Shown here piece after piece: positions 1-9,233 of a stretch of DNA of 64,000 bases. Origin of the DNA: CAVPDE01 sp964580575 (lineage in GTDB: Bacteria > Desulfobacterota > DSM-4660 > Desulfatiglandales > HGW-15); the NCBI GenBank assembly GCA_964580575.1, contig CAZOLJ010000003.1, positions 38,045 to 102,044 on the forward strand, in the 5' to 3' direction. The notes below the pieces were generated by a model. The model was not told the DNA's origin. It did no database searches and was given only the letters and a program-made list of their open reading frames with translations. The position numbers were made by a program, and so were the translations under genes. The first letter of the stretch is position 1. The number at the start of each line of letters is the position of its first letter.

Positions 1-1605
1 CACCGGATTCGGTGCGGTTTTGCCCAGCCCGCAAAGAGATCCCTGTTTGATGTCCCGGCTCAGGTCCTCGAGCTGTTCCAGATCTCCTTCCAGGCCTTCG
101 CCCTTGGTGATCCGCTCGAGAATCCGGAGCACCTGTTTGGTGCCGATTCTGCAGAAGGTGCACTTGCCGCACGATTCTTTCTGGGTGAAGTCGAGGAAAT
201 ATCTGGCCACATCCACCATGCAGGTGTCTTCGTCCATGACCACCATGCCGCCGGATCCCATCATGGCCCCTGCTCCGGCCAGAGAATCAAAATCGATAGG
301 GGTGTCCAGGAATTGGTCCGGCAAGCACCCTCCCGATGGGCCACCGATCTGCACCGCCTTGAAACTCTTCTTGTTTGGAATCCCGCCGCATATGTCAAAG
401 AGGAGGGTCCTGAGATCTACACCCATGGGGATCTCAACCAACCCCGGGTGGACAATGTCGCCTACCACGGAGAAAATAGCGGTCCCCGGGCTCTTCTCTG
501 TTCCGATAGCCCGGTACCACTCGGCTCCGTGCCCCAGTATGGGAGGGATCGAAGCAAAGGTCTTCACATTGTTGATGACGGTCGGCCTGCCTCGGAGGCC
601 TTTCTCCACCGGATAAGGGGGCCTGTGCTGCGACATTCCCCTGAAACCTTCTATGGATTGGATCAAAGCGGTTTCTTCACCGCACACAAAAGCCCCTGAC
701 CCCTGAAAAAGAGAAAGATGCAAATCAAAGTCCGTGCCGAGAATCTTCTTGCCCAGGAGGCCTAAGTCTCTCGCCTGATCCAAGGCTTTTGTCAGGATGC
801 TCACGGCCAGAGGATACTCGGCCCGGACATAGATGATGCCCTGCGATGAGCCGATGGCATAGGCACACAGGGCCATGCCTTCAATAACCTGGTGCGGATT
901 GCTTTCAAGGATGGTGCGGTCCATGTAAGCCCCTGGATCTCCTTCATCCGCATTGCAGATCACCACCTTTTCCCCGGCTGGAGCCTGTCTGGCGAGGCTC
1001 CATTTGGTCCCAGTGGGAAATCCCGCGCCTCCTCTTCCCCTTAGACCGGAGTCCACGATCTCCTGCACGATCTCTTCAGGGTTCCGCCCAAGAGAGGCTG
1101 ACAAGGTTTCGTATCCGCCCTCAGCGACGTATTCGTAGATGCTTTCCGGGTCTATGAGGCCGGATTTGTCCGTGACCACCCGTTTTTCATGGCTGAATCT
1201 CGGGAAATCCTTGACCTGGGGAATAAGGTCGTTTTCCTCGGTAGCGCCGAGGAGATGTTCGAAAAGAGGATCTCCGTCTCTCAGGAAGGACTTGACGATC
1301 ATTCCCGCTTTTCCGGGTGTCACGTTATAGTAGAGAATGGGTGGAAACCCCGCGTTTTCAATAATCACGACAGGTTCGGCATAACAGTGGCCCAGGCATC
1401 CAACCGTGTGGATAAGGGCGGACAGGTTCTGCTCAGCAAGGACCTCTTCAAAAGCCCTTTTCGTCTCAAGGGCTCCTGAAGCAATGCCGCAGGTCGCCGT
1501 GCCGATATGGATTTTAGGTAGGGCAGCTTGCTTGAACGTCCGCCGGCGTTTTTCGGCCTCTTCCTGAATCGCCCGGAACGAGGCCTCATGATTGGGTCGA
1601 GTCAT
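1..1605 (-). CDS. nuoF: NADH dehydrogenase/diaphorase subunit NuoF-like (HndC/HydB type), C-terminus beyond left edge
   Basis: FMN- and Fe-S-containing subunit that exchanges electrons between NAD(H) and a partner such as a hydrogenase or formate dehydrogenase. The minus-strand frame opens at 1605 (MTRPNHEAS) and runs without a stop to base 1, so the gene is cut by the window. An N-terminal thioredoxin-like [2Fe-2S] domain (about residues 28-110, with TCG and GCLGHC cysteines) precedes the NuoF core (GRGGAGFPTGTKW near 190). The [4Fe-4S] ligands CGKCTFC lie near 478 and a fourth Cys in SLCGLG near 525. The N-terminal extension is typical of HndC/HydB of NAD(P)-linked hydrogenases rather than complex I NuoF. 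The start overlaps the end of nuoE by 20 bases, implying coupled translation. The electron-accepting partner gene should lie to the left and cannot be seen. Confidence 0.93.
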   Translation of the reverse strand, partial: MTRPNHEASFRAIQEEAEKRRRTFKQAALPKIHIGTATCGIASGALETKRAFEEVLAEQNLSALIHTVGCLGHCYAEPVVIIENAGFPPILYYNVTPGKAGMIVKSFLRDGDPLFEHLLGATEENDLIPQVKDFPRFSHEKRVVTDKSGLIDPESIYEYVAEGGYETLSASLGRNPEEIVQEIVDSGLRGRGGAGFPTGTKWSLARQAPAGEKVVICNADEGDPGAYMDRTILESNPHQVIEGMALCAYAIGSSQGIIYVRAEYPLAVSILTKALDQARDLGLLGKKILGTDFDLHLSLFQGSGAFVCGEETALIQSIEGFRGMSQHRPPYPVEKGLRGRPTVINNVKTFASIPPILGHGAEWYRAIGTEKSPGTAIFSVVGDIVHPGLVEIPMGVDLRTLLFDICGGIPNKKSFKAVQIGGPSGGCLPDQFLDTPIDFDSLAGAGAMMGSGGMVVMDEDTCMVDVARYFLDFTQKESCGKCTFCRIGTKQVLRILERITKGEGLEGDLEQLEDLSRDIKQGSLCGLGKTAPNPV

Positions 1606-2113
1606 CTTTCGCTTTTTCTCTTTCCTGCCGTTCTTTCTCCAAGCGGAACCCGAGAATCAGCCCTTCCACTTTGCTCGGGGCCATGTGGCCATGAACCTTT
1701 TCTTCCACAAGAGCCACCGGGGCCAAGGCGCAGCATCCCACGCAAGCCACCCGGTCAATGCTGAATTCTCTGTCCTCTGTGGTTTGTCCATCCCTTATGC
1801 CGAGTTTTCTCTCGAAGTTCTCCAGGATGATCTCGCCGCCCCTCACGTGACAGGCTGTCCCCAGACAGACCTTGATGGGGTGCTTTCCTGGAGGATGAAA
1901 CCGGAATTGGTTATAAAAGGTAGCGACCCCGTAAACCTCACCCTCTGTGAGGTTAAGGTGTTTGGCTACCCTTTGGACGGCCTCAGGAGGCAAATAAGCG
2001 AGCCTTTCCTGGATGCGTTGAAGAAGGGGAATCAGGTTTTTCCGATCCTTTTGGAAAGGCTCAAGACAGGCGGCTATTTTCTGCAGTTCTTCCTCGCTGA
2101 CCTCGTCTGTCAT
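1586..2113 (-). CDS. nuoE: NADH dehydrogenase/diaphorase subunit NuoE-like (HndA type)
   Basis: Thioredoxin-fold [2Fe-2S] subunit working with NuoF in NAD(H) oxidation. The cluster ligands are visible as CLGTAC around residues 80-85 and CVGCC around 120-124. I chose the ATG at 2113 (MTDEVSEEEL) because AGGAG lies about 12 bases upstream and the start then follows the upstream gene stop by about 22 bases. A longer reading from 2164 would overlap that gene and adds only a non-conserved tail. Length is about 175 aa, normal for the family. It overlaps nuoF and forms one transcription unit with it. Confidence 0.93.
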   Translation of the reverse strand: MTDEVSEEELQKIAACLEPFQKDRKNLIPLLQRIQERLAYLPPEAVQRVAKHLNLTEGEVYGVATFYNQFRFHPPGKHPIKVCLGTACHVRGGEIILENFERKLGIRDGQTTEDREFSIDRVACVGCCALAPVALVEEKVHGHMAPSKVEGLILGFRLEKERQEREKAKDDSTQS

Positions 2114-2135
2114 GGGATGCGGGTGCTCCTGAAAT

Positions 2136-2603
2136 CTAGAGTCTCTCCATGGCGCCGTAGACACTTTGAATGCGGTCCCGGAGGAAGAAGCAAAGCCTTT
2201 CCAGAATGCAGCAACCCAGCGCGGGATTGCTGAGCATCAATGCTCTGATCTCACTGCCATTGAAAAAGACGGCTTTAGTCGGCTTCTGGCAAGAGGCGGA
2301 GGACAAGAAACTGTGGGATATGCCCAAGAGCGTTGACCAGCAACCAAAGCCTCTGCCTTTTCCAATGACCCCAATCACCACATTGCCTTTGCGTGCTCCC
2401 AAATCGACAGTCCTCTCCAGAGCGACCTGACCTTCAGCAATAATGTAGATGCGATCTCCGGTGTCTCCCTGGCGAAAGATCGTTTGACCGGGCTCAAAGG
2501 TCTGTTCCCGGCAAAGGCCGGCGATCTTTTCGATGTCCTTTCTGTCGAGGCCTCGGAAAAACTCTGAACTCTCCAGCGCCTCAAAGATCTTTGTTCCGTC
2601 CAT
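2136..2603 (-). CDS. Stand-alone cyclic-nucleotide-binding (CRP/FNR-type) domain protein without DNA-binding domain
   Basis: 155 aa. Residues about 15-120 form a cNMP-binding fold, including FEPGQTIFRQGDTGDRIYII and the following GQVALERTV strand. No helix-turn-helix follows: the protein ends after one predicted C-helix. It is therefore unlikely to be a transcription factor and more likely a ligand-sensing or regulatory partner protein. It is the first gene of the nuoE/nuoF unit, only about 22 bases before nuoE, so a role in controlling that NADH-linked complex is a reasonable inference, but no direct evidence is visible. Confidence 0.75.
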   Translation of the reverse strand: MDGTKIFEALESSEFFRGLDRKDIEKIAGLCREQTFEPGQTIFRQGDTGDRIYIIAEGQVALERTVDLGARKGNVVIGVIGKGRGFGCWSTLLGISHSFLSSASCQKPTKAVFFNGSEIRALMLSNPALGCCILERLCFFLRDRIQSVYGAMERL

Positions 2604-2806
2604 AGGCCCTCCTTCGGCAAGCCGCCATGCCTTCAGATGGTTTGAGGCATTGGACTCGGAGAGGATTTATCATCCGAAGCAGGTAAAGTAAATCCCTCTT
2701 TGTGCGAAAATTCGCCAGGAAAAGACCCAAACATCACTCCTGATGAGGGGAGGAAACCAGAAATAAGAGCATTTTAGAGCACGCAGGGGTAGTAGCAGAA
2801 TTTTTG

Positions 2807-2835
2807 TTGACGTACTATATCTTGTGATCTAATAT
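2807..2835 (+). promoter_or_regulatory. Sigma-70-type promoter of nrdJ with an overlapping NrdR-like box
   Basis: TTGACG (2807-2812), a 17-base spacer and TAATAT (2830-2835) form a near-consensus promoter upstream of the ribonucleotide reductase. The spacer carries GTACTATATCTTGTGA (2812-2827), which resembles the NrdR box consensus acaCwAtATaTwGtgt at about 12 of 16 positions. A second box at the usual ~31-base spacing was not found, so the repressor site is tentative. The remaining leader to the start codon is about 135 bases; I did not recognise a riboswitch in it. Confidence 0.6.
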
Positions 2836-2972
2836 GAAAAGTTGTGTGTATCCGGCATTCAAGTGATGCAGATTTCGAAGTCCAAAATCAGTGTTTCCTC
2901 TTTTACTGATCCAAGTCGGAGCGGAATCCTTTTTCTAACTAAATCCCATTAAGGTTCTTCAGGAGGCTCTTC

Positions 2973-5462
2973 ATGGCTCAAGTGGATCGTCTTTTGGTCA
3001 AAGATGAGCAGGGTTCGGACCTCGCGTCTTTTAGCTGGGATGATCGTCAGTTTTCAGATCTCCTGGCCAGTGCGAACTGCGTGAACACTGCTCAGGCCGT
3101 GGACATCAGCCGATCCTTGATGGAAGAGATCCGGAAAAGGGAGATCCAGAGCATTACGGTTCCCTTGTTGGAGAGGATCATAGAGGACAAACTCAAAGAG
3201 TATGGCCTTTCCAAAACCGCCCCTTTCCGGCTGGACAATTCCCTTTTTGTAAGGAAGGGCAAGCTCGTTCTCAGCGCAAACGCCAAAACCGTACTCGAAA
3301 GAAGATATCTCCGGAAAGATCTGAACGGGAAAATCATAGAAACTCCCGAGGAGATGTTCCGGCGGGTGGCCAGGCACATTGCCAAGGCGGAAAAAGCCTA
3401 CGGAGACGAAACCCGTGTCAAGCAAATGGAAGAAGTGTTCCATGCCATGATGACTGAATTCAAATTCCTGCCCAATTCTCCGACGCTGATGAATGCAGGC
3501 AGGAAGCTGGGGCAATTGGCTGCCTGTTTTGTCCTGCCCGTGGAAGACAGCATGGAAGGGATTTTTGATGCGTTGAAGAGCGCTGCGCTCATTCACAAAT
3601 CAGGAGGCGGGACAGGGTTTGCTTTCTCAAGGCTGAGGCCGAAAAACAGCAAGGTGGGCACCACCGGAGGCGTTGCCTCAGGGCCGGTATCCTTTATGAA
3701 GATCTTCAACACCGCCACCGAGCAGGTCAAGCAGGGAGGAACCAGGCGAGGCGCCAACATGGCTATCCTGCGAGTCGATCACCCTGACATCATGGAATTC
3801 ATCACGTGCAAGAAGGATAACCGCGAGCTGACCAACTTCAATATCTCGGTGGGAGTGACCGACGCCTTCATGGATGCGGTAAAGGCCGGGAGATCTTATG
3901 ACCTCATCGATCCGCGCGAGAAAAAGAAAGTCGTGGAACTGGATGCTGCAGAGGTTTATCAAACGCTGGTCCATCACGCATGGGAAAGCGGGGATCCGGG
4001 GGTGATCTTTCTGGATCGGGTCAATCATGATAATCCCACCCCTGACCTTGGGGAAATCGAAAGCACAAACCCCTGTGGAGAGCAGCCTCTTTTGCCCATG
4101 GAAGCCTGCAACCTGGGTTCCATTAACCTGGCCAAGTTCGTCAGCCCCAAGGAAGGGCTTCCTTCAATTGACTATAATGGACTGAAGGAACTCGTGTGGA
4201 ACTCGGTTCGTTTTCTGGACAACGTGATCGACATGTCCAAATACCCTCTGCCGGAGATCGAAAAAATGGCTAGGGGCAATCGCAAGATCGGACTCGGCAT
4301 CATGGGTTTTGCGGACATGCTTTTCCAGCTGGGAGTCCCCTACGATTCGGAGCAGGCGCTGGACGTGGCGGAAAAAGTCATGGGGTTTATCCAGAAGGAA
4401 TCGAAGGAAGCCTCACGGACCCTGGCTGAGGAAAGGATGGTTTTTCCTAATTTCGAGAAGAGCATTTACAAGAACATAGAAAACAGCAGATTCAGAAATG
4501 CCACCACGACCACGATCGCTCCCACTGGAACGCTCAGCATTATCGCGGGATGCTCCAGCGGCATTGAACCGCTTTTCGCGCTCAGCTTTGTGCGCAATGT
4601 CATGGACAACGATAAACTCCTCGAAACGAACCCCTACTTTGAGAAGGTCGCGCGAGACCGCGGTTTCTATTCTCCCGGGCTCATGGATGCGGTTGCCCGC
4701 TCCGGCAGTATCCGGCACGTGGAAGGGATTCCGCTGGACGTGAAGGAGGTCTTCGTGACCGCCCACGATATTACACCAGAATGGCATGTCCGGATGCAGG
4801 CGGCTTTTCAGAATTTCACGGACAATGCCGTGTCCAAGACGGTGAACTTGCCAGGGGATGCCACGGTCGAAGATGTGGTGAAGGTCTACAACCTGTCCTA
4901 TGAGCTGGGGTGCAAGGGCATCACCATCTATCGCGACGGGAGCAGGGAAAACCAGGTCCTCAGCGTGGATGAAGAAAGAAAAGAGCTGCGGCCTATGCTC
5001 GGGGATGTTCGTGATCGTCCCGAAACCCTTGAAGGGTTCACCACAAAGGTCGTGACGGGCATGGGTAACCTCTATGTCACGGTGACGGAAATGGACGGCA
5101 AGCCCTTTGAGGTCTTTGCCACCATCGGCAAATCCGGCAAGTCTACCATGGCCAAGACCGAAGCCATCGGCAGACTTGTCTCCCTGGCACTCCGATCAGG
5201 CATCTCTGCGGACAAGATCGTGGAGCAGCTCAAAGGAATTTGCGGCGAGCACCCGGTGTTTTCAAAAGACGGTTTGGTGCTCTCCATCCCTGATGCCATC
5301 AGCAAGGTCCTCGAGAAGCGGTACCTGAAGGACCACAAACCCGTCACCCGGAAGTATGAAAACAGCCTTCGGGGGGAGACCTGCCCCGAGTGCGGCCAGA
5401 CGGTGAGCTTTGAAGAAGGATGCATGACCTGCCATTTCTGCGGTTTCACCAAGTGCGGATAA
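2973..5462 (+). CDS. nrdJ: Adenosylcobalamin-dependent (class II) ribonucleoside-diphosphate reductase
   Basis: Makes deoxyribonucleotides using adenosylcobalamin as radical generator, so it works with or without oxygen. 829 aa, usual for the long NrdJ type. Visible elements: an N-terminal region resembling an ATP-cone (about 1-80), the substrate-site motif LPNSPTLMNAG (about 167-177), STNPCGEQ with the catalytic Cys near 366, and APTGTLSIIAGCSSGIEP (about 515-532). A C-terminal zinc-ribbon-like tail, CPECG...CMTCHFCG, shuttles reducing equivalents. An AGGAGG-type site precedes the ATG. It is monocistronic, with its own promoter and terminator. Confidence 0.97.
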   Translation: MAQVDRLLVKDEQGSDLASFSWDDRQFSDLLASANCVNTAQAVDISRSLMEEIRKREIQSITVPLLERIIEDKLKEYGLSKTAPFRLDNSLFVRKGKLVLSANAKTVLERRYLRKDLNGKIIETPEEMFRRVARHIAKAEKAYGDETRVKQMEEVFHAMMTEFKFLPNSPTLMNAGRKLGQLAACFVLPVEDSMEGIFDALKSAALIHKSGGGTGFAFSRLRPKNSKVGTTGGVASGPVSFMKIFNTATEQVKQGGTRRGANMAILRVDHPDIMEFITCKKDNRELTNFNISVGVTDAFMDAVKAGRSYDLIDPREKKKVVELDAAEVYQTLVHHAWESGDPGVIFLDRVNHDNPTPDLGEIESTNPCGEQPLLPMEACNLGSINLAKFVSPKEGLPSIDYNGLKELVWNSVRFLDNVIDMSKYPLPEIEKMARGNRKIGLGIMGFADMLFQLGVPYDSEQALDVAEKVMGFIQKESKEASRTLAEERMVFPNFEKSIYKNIENSRFRNATTTTIAPTGTLSIIAGCSSGIEPLFALSFVRNVMDNDKLLETNPYFEKVARDRGFYSPGLMDAVARSGSIRHVEGIPLDVKEVFVTAHDITPEWHVRMQAAFQNFTDNAVSKTVNLPGDATVEDVVKVYNLSYELGCKGITIYRDGSRENQVLSVDEERKELRPMLGDVRDRPETLEGFTTKVVTGMGNLYVTVTEMDGKPFEVFATIGKSGKSTMAKTEAIGRLVSLALRSGISADKIVEQLKGICGEHPVFSKDGLVLSIPDAISKVLEKRYLKDHKPVTRKYENSLRGETCPECGQTVSFEEGCMTCHFCGFTKCG

Positions 5463-5651
5463 AGTCCCTGCAACACCTCTACTGCCAGTCAGCCCCATAG
5501 TTTACATGGGAAGGAAGGCATTCCCAAGAATTCCCCTCCACCCCCACCTTAATCCTCCCCAGGCAAGGGGGAGGAGATCCTTCTTCCAAAGAGCGAAGAG
5601 TCGAGCATAAAGAAAATAGAAGTGCCCTAAGACGGTCTTTCAATGCAAGCC

Positions 5652-5692
5652 ACAACGAGGGTCGAGCCGAAGGGTTCGGCCCTCGTTGTTTT
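5652..5692 (+). terminator. Rho-independent terminator after nrdJ
   Basis: The inverted repeat ACAACGAGGG (5652-5661) pairs with CCCTCGTTGT (5680-5689). An inner CCGAA/TTCGG stem lies between the arms, and TTTT follows. The rest of the 280-base gap (5463-5745) holds a short G/C-rich dispersed-repeat-like stretch near 5545-5580 and no gene. Confidence 0.85.
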
Positions 5693-5826
5693 AAAGCAAA
5701 AGTTTTTTCTCCCGCACAGGCAGAGGGTGTGTTTATCCAAGAACGGTGCCGGCACCTAGAGAGGCTTTTCTTTTAGGCAAAAAAAAGGTAGGAAATGATC
5801 AGCTCTGCAAAACGGAGGTGCCGGCA

Positions 5827-8292
5827 ATGAAGAAGGGGAGGAAAAAGAGCCTCGATTTCGAGAAGCTGGGAGTTTTCTACCTTGGCCGTCTTTATGATGT
5901 AAAGACAAGAAAAGGCAAGGAGGAGTTCTTTCTCTATGACTCCAAGGACCTTGTCACCCATGCCGTTTGCGTGGGAATGACAGGGAGCGGCAAAACAGGT
6001 CTGTGCATCAGTCTCCTGGAAGAGGCGGCCATCGACGGGATTCCTGCCATTGCGATTGATCCGAAGGGAGATCTCGGCAACCTCATGCTCACGTTCCCGG
6101 ATTTAAAAGAGGAGAACTTCGCCCCTTGGATCAACCTGGACGAAGCACAACGAAAAGGGATTTCCCCGGAAGAGCATGCTCGGCAGCAAGCATCTCTTTG
6201 GCAGAAAGGGCTTGCGGACTGGGGGCAGGACAAGGAGAGGATCCGACGTTTTCGCGAAGCCGTGGACATCGCGATCTATACCCCGGGAAGCGCGGCGGGC
6301 CTGCCCGTCTCCGTCCTGAGTTCCTTTGCGAAGCCGCAGGCCATTGAAGATGCGGACGTCCTTCAGGAGTACATCACGAACACGACGACCACTCTCCTCA
6401 GCCTGCTCGGAATCCAAGCCGATCCGATTCGCAGCAAGGAGCACATTCTGATTGCGAATATCCTTTCCGCGGTGTGGGCCAAAGGGCAGGGCTTCGATAT
6501 GCCGGGGCTGATTCAGCTCATCCAGAACCCGCCCTTAACCAAGGTCGGCGTCTTCGATCTGGAATCCTTTTACCCTTCAAAGGAACGCTATGCGCTGGCC
6601 ATGAGCCTCAACAACCTTCTCGCATCGCCGGGATTCCAAACGTGGATGGAGGGGGACCCTTTTGACATCAATCGGTTCCTTTACACGCCGGAGGGAAAGC
6701 CCCGAATCGCCATTTTCTCGATTGCCCATCTCAACGATCACGAACGCATGTTCTTCGTCTCTTATCTTCTCAACCAGGTTCTGGGATGGATGCGCAAGCT
6801 GCCCGGTACGACGAGCCTACGGGCGATGGTCTACATGGATGAGATTTTCGGTTATTTCCCACCGGTCGCCAACCCGCCGTCCAAGCAGCCCCTGCTCACC
6901 CTGCTGAAACAAGCAAGAGCCTTCGGTGTCGGGCTGGTTTTGGCGACACAGAACCCCGTGGACCTTGACTACAAGGGGCTGTCGAACGCGGGCACATGGT
7001 TCATCGGACGCCTTCAGACGGAGAGGGACAAGGAGCGAGTTCTCGAAGGCCTTGAAGGAGCTGCGGCCGGAACCGGAAAGGGTTTTGGAAGGGCGGATAT
7101 GGACAGGGTCATTGCGGGGTTGGGAAACCGCGTTTTTCTGGTCAACAATGTTCACGAAGACAGGCCGGAGGTTTTTGAGACCCGATGGGCGCTGTCTTAC
7201 CTGGCCGGCCCTTTGACCAGAACCCAGATCAAGCTCCTAATGGGTCCCACAAAACAAACCCCTGCACCGCATGCTCCTGAGCCCGCAGCCCACGGTGAAG
7301 GAAGAGCCCTTTCCGCTTCTCCTGCAACTGAAGAGGGCAAGTTTCAGGTCCGACAACCCGCGCTTCCCCCGGAGGTCTCTCAGTACTTTCTGCCTGTCAG
7401 AGGAAGACAGCCCAGCGCAGGATCATTGATTTATCTCCCTGCAGTGTATGGTGAAGCAGAAGTGCGCTTTTCGGATGCGAAAAAGGGGTTTGAGAGTGTT
7501 CGGGTCGTTCCGGTTCTCACTCCGGTGGAGGATGCGGCTATGCCTGTGAACTGGGACGACGGCGAAGATGCCGGACTGGCAGGGAGGGATCTTGAATCCG
7601 CTCCATTGGCCAATGCTGAATTCGGGGAACTACCAGCGGTGGCGGCCAAAGCCAGAAGTTATGAAGAATGGCGCAAGGATTTTGCTGCATGGTTGTATAG
7701 AGCGCAATCATTGGAAGCCTTTCACAGCCCCGGCCTCAGGATTTTTTCTCAGCCCAATGAGTCGGAAGGAGAGTTCCGAATTCGACTCCAGCAAGCCAGC
7801 CGAGAGCAACGCGATCAGCTCATTGAGGGACTGCGAAAGAAATATGCTCCCAAATTCGCAGCGCTCCAGGAAAGAATGCGGAGGGCAGAGCAGGCTGTGG
7901 CCCGTGAGTCTGAACAGGTGAAGCAACAGGGGGTCCAGACGGTCATTTCTATAGGGGCAACGATCCTTGGCGCATTCCTGGGCAGGAAAACCGTGAGCAC
8001 TTCCACCCTGGGCAGGGCGACCACGGCCGCGCGAGGGGCCGGCCGTGTGCTCAAAGAGCGGCAGGATGTGGGGCGAGCACAGGAAAATGTGGAGGCTCTC
8101 CAGCAGCAGCTGGCGGATCTTGAAGCAGAGTTCAAAGCCGAGGCGGAAGCTGCGGCATTGCCGACTGGGGGGTCCATCCAGAGCATCACGATCAAGCCCA
8201 CAAAGCAGAACATCTCAGTGAAACTGGTGGTCCTGGCGTGGGCCCCCTGGTGGAAGTCCGCCACAGGCGAGAGAATTCCAGCCTGGAAATGA
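5827..8292 (+). CDS. HerA/FtsK-like P-loop ATPase (DUF87-type) with coiled-coil C-terminus
   Basis: 821 aa when started at the ATG at 5827, which has GGAGG eight bases upstream; a longer reading from 5746 adds a non-conserved extension without a good ribosome site. Walker A GMTGSGKT is at about residues 50-57 and Walker B MVYMDEIFGY near 335, with the LVLATQNPVDLDY sensor-like motif near 375. These are typical of HerA-like hexameric DNA-pumping ATPases. The C-terminal third (about 610-820) is predicted coiled coil around a short glycine/alanine-rich hydrophobic segment. No NurA nuclease or other partner is adjacent, so the cellular role is open. Confidence 0.8.
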   Translation: MKKGRKKSLDFEKLGVFYLGRLYDVKTRKGKEEFFLYDSKDLVTHAVCVGMTGSGKTGLCISLLEEAAIDGIPAIAIDPKGDLGNLMLTFPDLKEENFAPWINLDEAQRKGISPEEHARQQASLWQKGLADWGQDKERIRRFREAVDIAIYTPGSAAGLPVSVLSSFAKPQAIEDADVLQEYITNTTTTLLSLLGIQADPIRSKEHILIANILSAVWAKGQGFDMPGLIQLIQNPPLTKVGVFDLESFYPSKERYALAMSLNNLLASPGFQTWMEGDPFDINRFLYTPEGKPRIAIFSIAHLNDHERMFFVSYLLNQVLGWMRKLPGTTSLRAMVYMDEIFGYFPPVANPPSKQPLLTLLKQARAFGVGLVLATQNPVDLDYKGLSNAGTWFIGRLQTERDKERVLEGLEGAAAGTGKGFGRADMDRVIAGLGNRVFLVNNVHEDRPEVFETRWALSYLAGPLTRTQIKLLMGPTKQTPAPHAPEPAAHGEGRALSASPATEEGKFQVRQPALPPEVSQYFLPVRGRQPSAGSLIYLPAVYGEAEVRFSDAKKGFESVRVVPVLTPVEDAAMPVNWDDGEDAGLAGRDLESAPLANAEFGELPAVAAKARSYEEWRKDFAAWLYRAQSLEAFHSPGLRIFSQPNESEGEFRIRLQQASREQRDQLIEGLRKKYAPKFAALQERMRRAEQAVARESEQVKQQGVQTVISIGATILGAFLGRKTVSTSTLGRATTAARGAGRVLKERQDVGRAQENVEALQQQLADLEAEFKAEAEAAALPTGGSIQSITIKPTKQNISVKLVVLAWAPWWKSATGERIPAWK

Positions 8293-8333
8293 AACTTCGT
8301 GATTGCCCGACCACTGCTCTCCCCTGGCGCCCG

Positions 8334-8361
8334 TCCTCCGTAGCAGGGCTACTGCGGAGGA
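8334..8361 (+). terminator. Hairpin downstream of the HerA-like gene
   Basis: TCCTCCG (8334-8340) pairs with CGGAGGA (8355-8361) and the loop side can extend through TAG/CTA. No U-tract follows, so it may be an RNA 3'-end stabiliser rather than a classical terminator. Nothing else is recognisable between 8293 and 8447. Confidence 0.4.
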
Positions 8362-8447
8362 TGGAGGAGGGGACAAAGGGGAGGGGAATTTAGCAGGGTC
8401 GGCCTCGCGTAGCGCAGGCGTTTGCGCCGCGTGCTGTGCCGAGCAGA

Positions 8448-9140
8448 TTATGGGTTCTTCAGCTTCTGATAGTAGCTGCCTGAAAGGTAGATGGCGGCAA
8501 GAGGGTTGTGGCCGGTCACGCGGTCTTTCACCGCCAGCACGGTTGTGGGAGCCTCAGCGAACTTGAAGAACAAGGAATCGTGACCCACACACAGGCCGAG
8601 CATAATATTGAAATCCGTTTTTTCGTGATTGAGAAGCTTGGCCTGGTAAATGGGGTTGCACATCGATTCCAGCTTGCCCTGATAGATTTTGTGCTCCTCT
8701 TTGAGTCCGATGGCCTCCTTAGGCGTTCTTCCTGCTTTGCAGAGCACGGAGACGACCTCGAAGGTGTTCTTCTTGAGGATCTCTTCCACGACGGCGGCCT
8801 CCTTAGCCAAGCCAAGGCAGAAAGCTAGGCCCAATCGCGTGTAACCCATCCTCTTGGCAAACTCGCAGATCTCGGCCATGCGCGTCTTTGCAGGCTGCAT
8901 CACGTAAGGCCTCTCATGCCGATTGGCATAGCACTCCGCCTCTTGAATGGAAGCCTGCCGGGCAAACTCCAGCACTTCCGCGCTTTCATACTCTTTGTTT
9001 GAGTCCTTCAGCACCTTCTTGCGGCTGTAAGTCGGACAGCCTTTAGAACTCTTCCCTGCCTCAGCCACGCAGGCTCTGTCAAAGGTGGGGAGATTGCATG
9101 AAGCGCAGCCAGGAGCAAGGGAGGGAAGCTTTTTTTTCAT
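8448..9140 (-). CDS. DUF1847 cysteine-rich metal-binding protein
   Basis: 230 aa, cytoplasmic, no signal peptide. Cysteine pairs in the first 40 residues (GCASCNLPTFDRAC, GCPTYS) and later conserved segments (CLGLAKEAAVV, MCNPIYQAKLLN, GLCVGHDSLFFKF) match the DUF1847 family found mostly in anaerobes. The function is unknown; metal or Fe-S binding is inferred from the cysteines. GGAG precedes the ATG at normal spacing. It is a single gene, separated from the next by a terminator. Confidence 0.85.
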   Translation of the reverse strand: MKKKLPSLAPGCASCNLPTFDRACVAEAGKSSKGCPTYSRKKVLKDSNKEYESAEVLEFARQASIQEAECYANRHERPYVMQPAKTRMAEICEFAKRMGYTRLGLAFCLGLAKEAAVVEEILKKNTFEVVSVLCKAGRTPKEAIGLKEEHKIYQGKLESMCNPIYQAKLLNHEKTDFNIMLGLCVGHDSLFFKFAEAPTTVLAVKDRVTGHNPLAAIYLSGSYYQKLKNP

Positions 9141-9155
9141 GAGGAACTCTCCTGC

Positions 9156-9207
9156 TGAAAAAAAGGGCTGCGATTCGAATGACTCATCATGAATCCGCAG
9201 CCCTTTT
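9156..9207 (-). terminator. Rho-independent terminator for the Tim44-domain gene
   Basis: AAAAGGGCTGCG-ATTC (9161-9176) pairs with GAAT-C-CGCAGCCCTTTT (9191-9207) apart from one bulged base. Read on the minus strand, a run of seven U residues follows the stem, so it ends the gene transcribed from 10118. Confidence 0.85.
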
Positions 9208-9233
9208 AATGAAGAAGGACCAGATTGTCGCTG

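Noticed and set aside
2835..2972. Cobalamin riboswitch in the nrdJ leader
   Set aside because: The ~135-base leader is shorter than a cobalamin riboswitch and I could not find a B12-box-like core.
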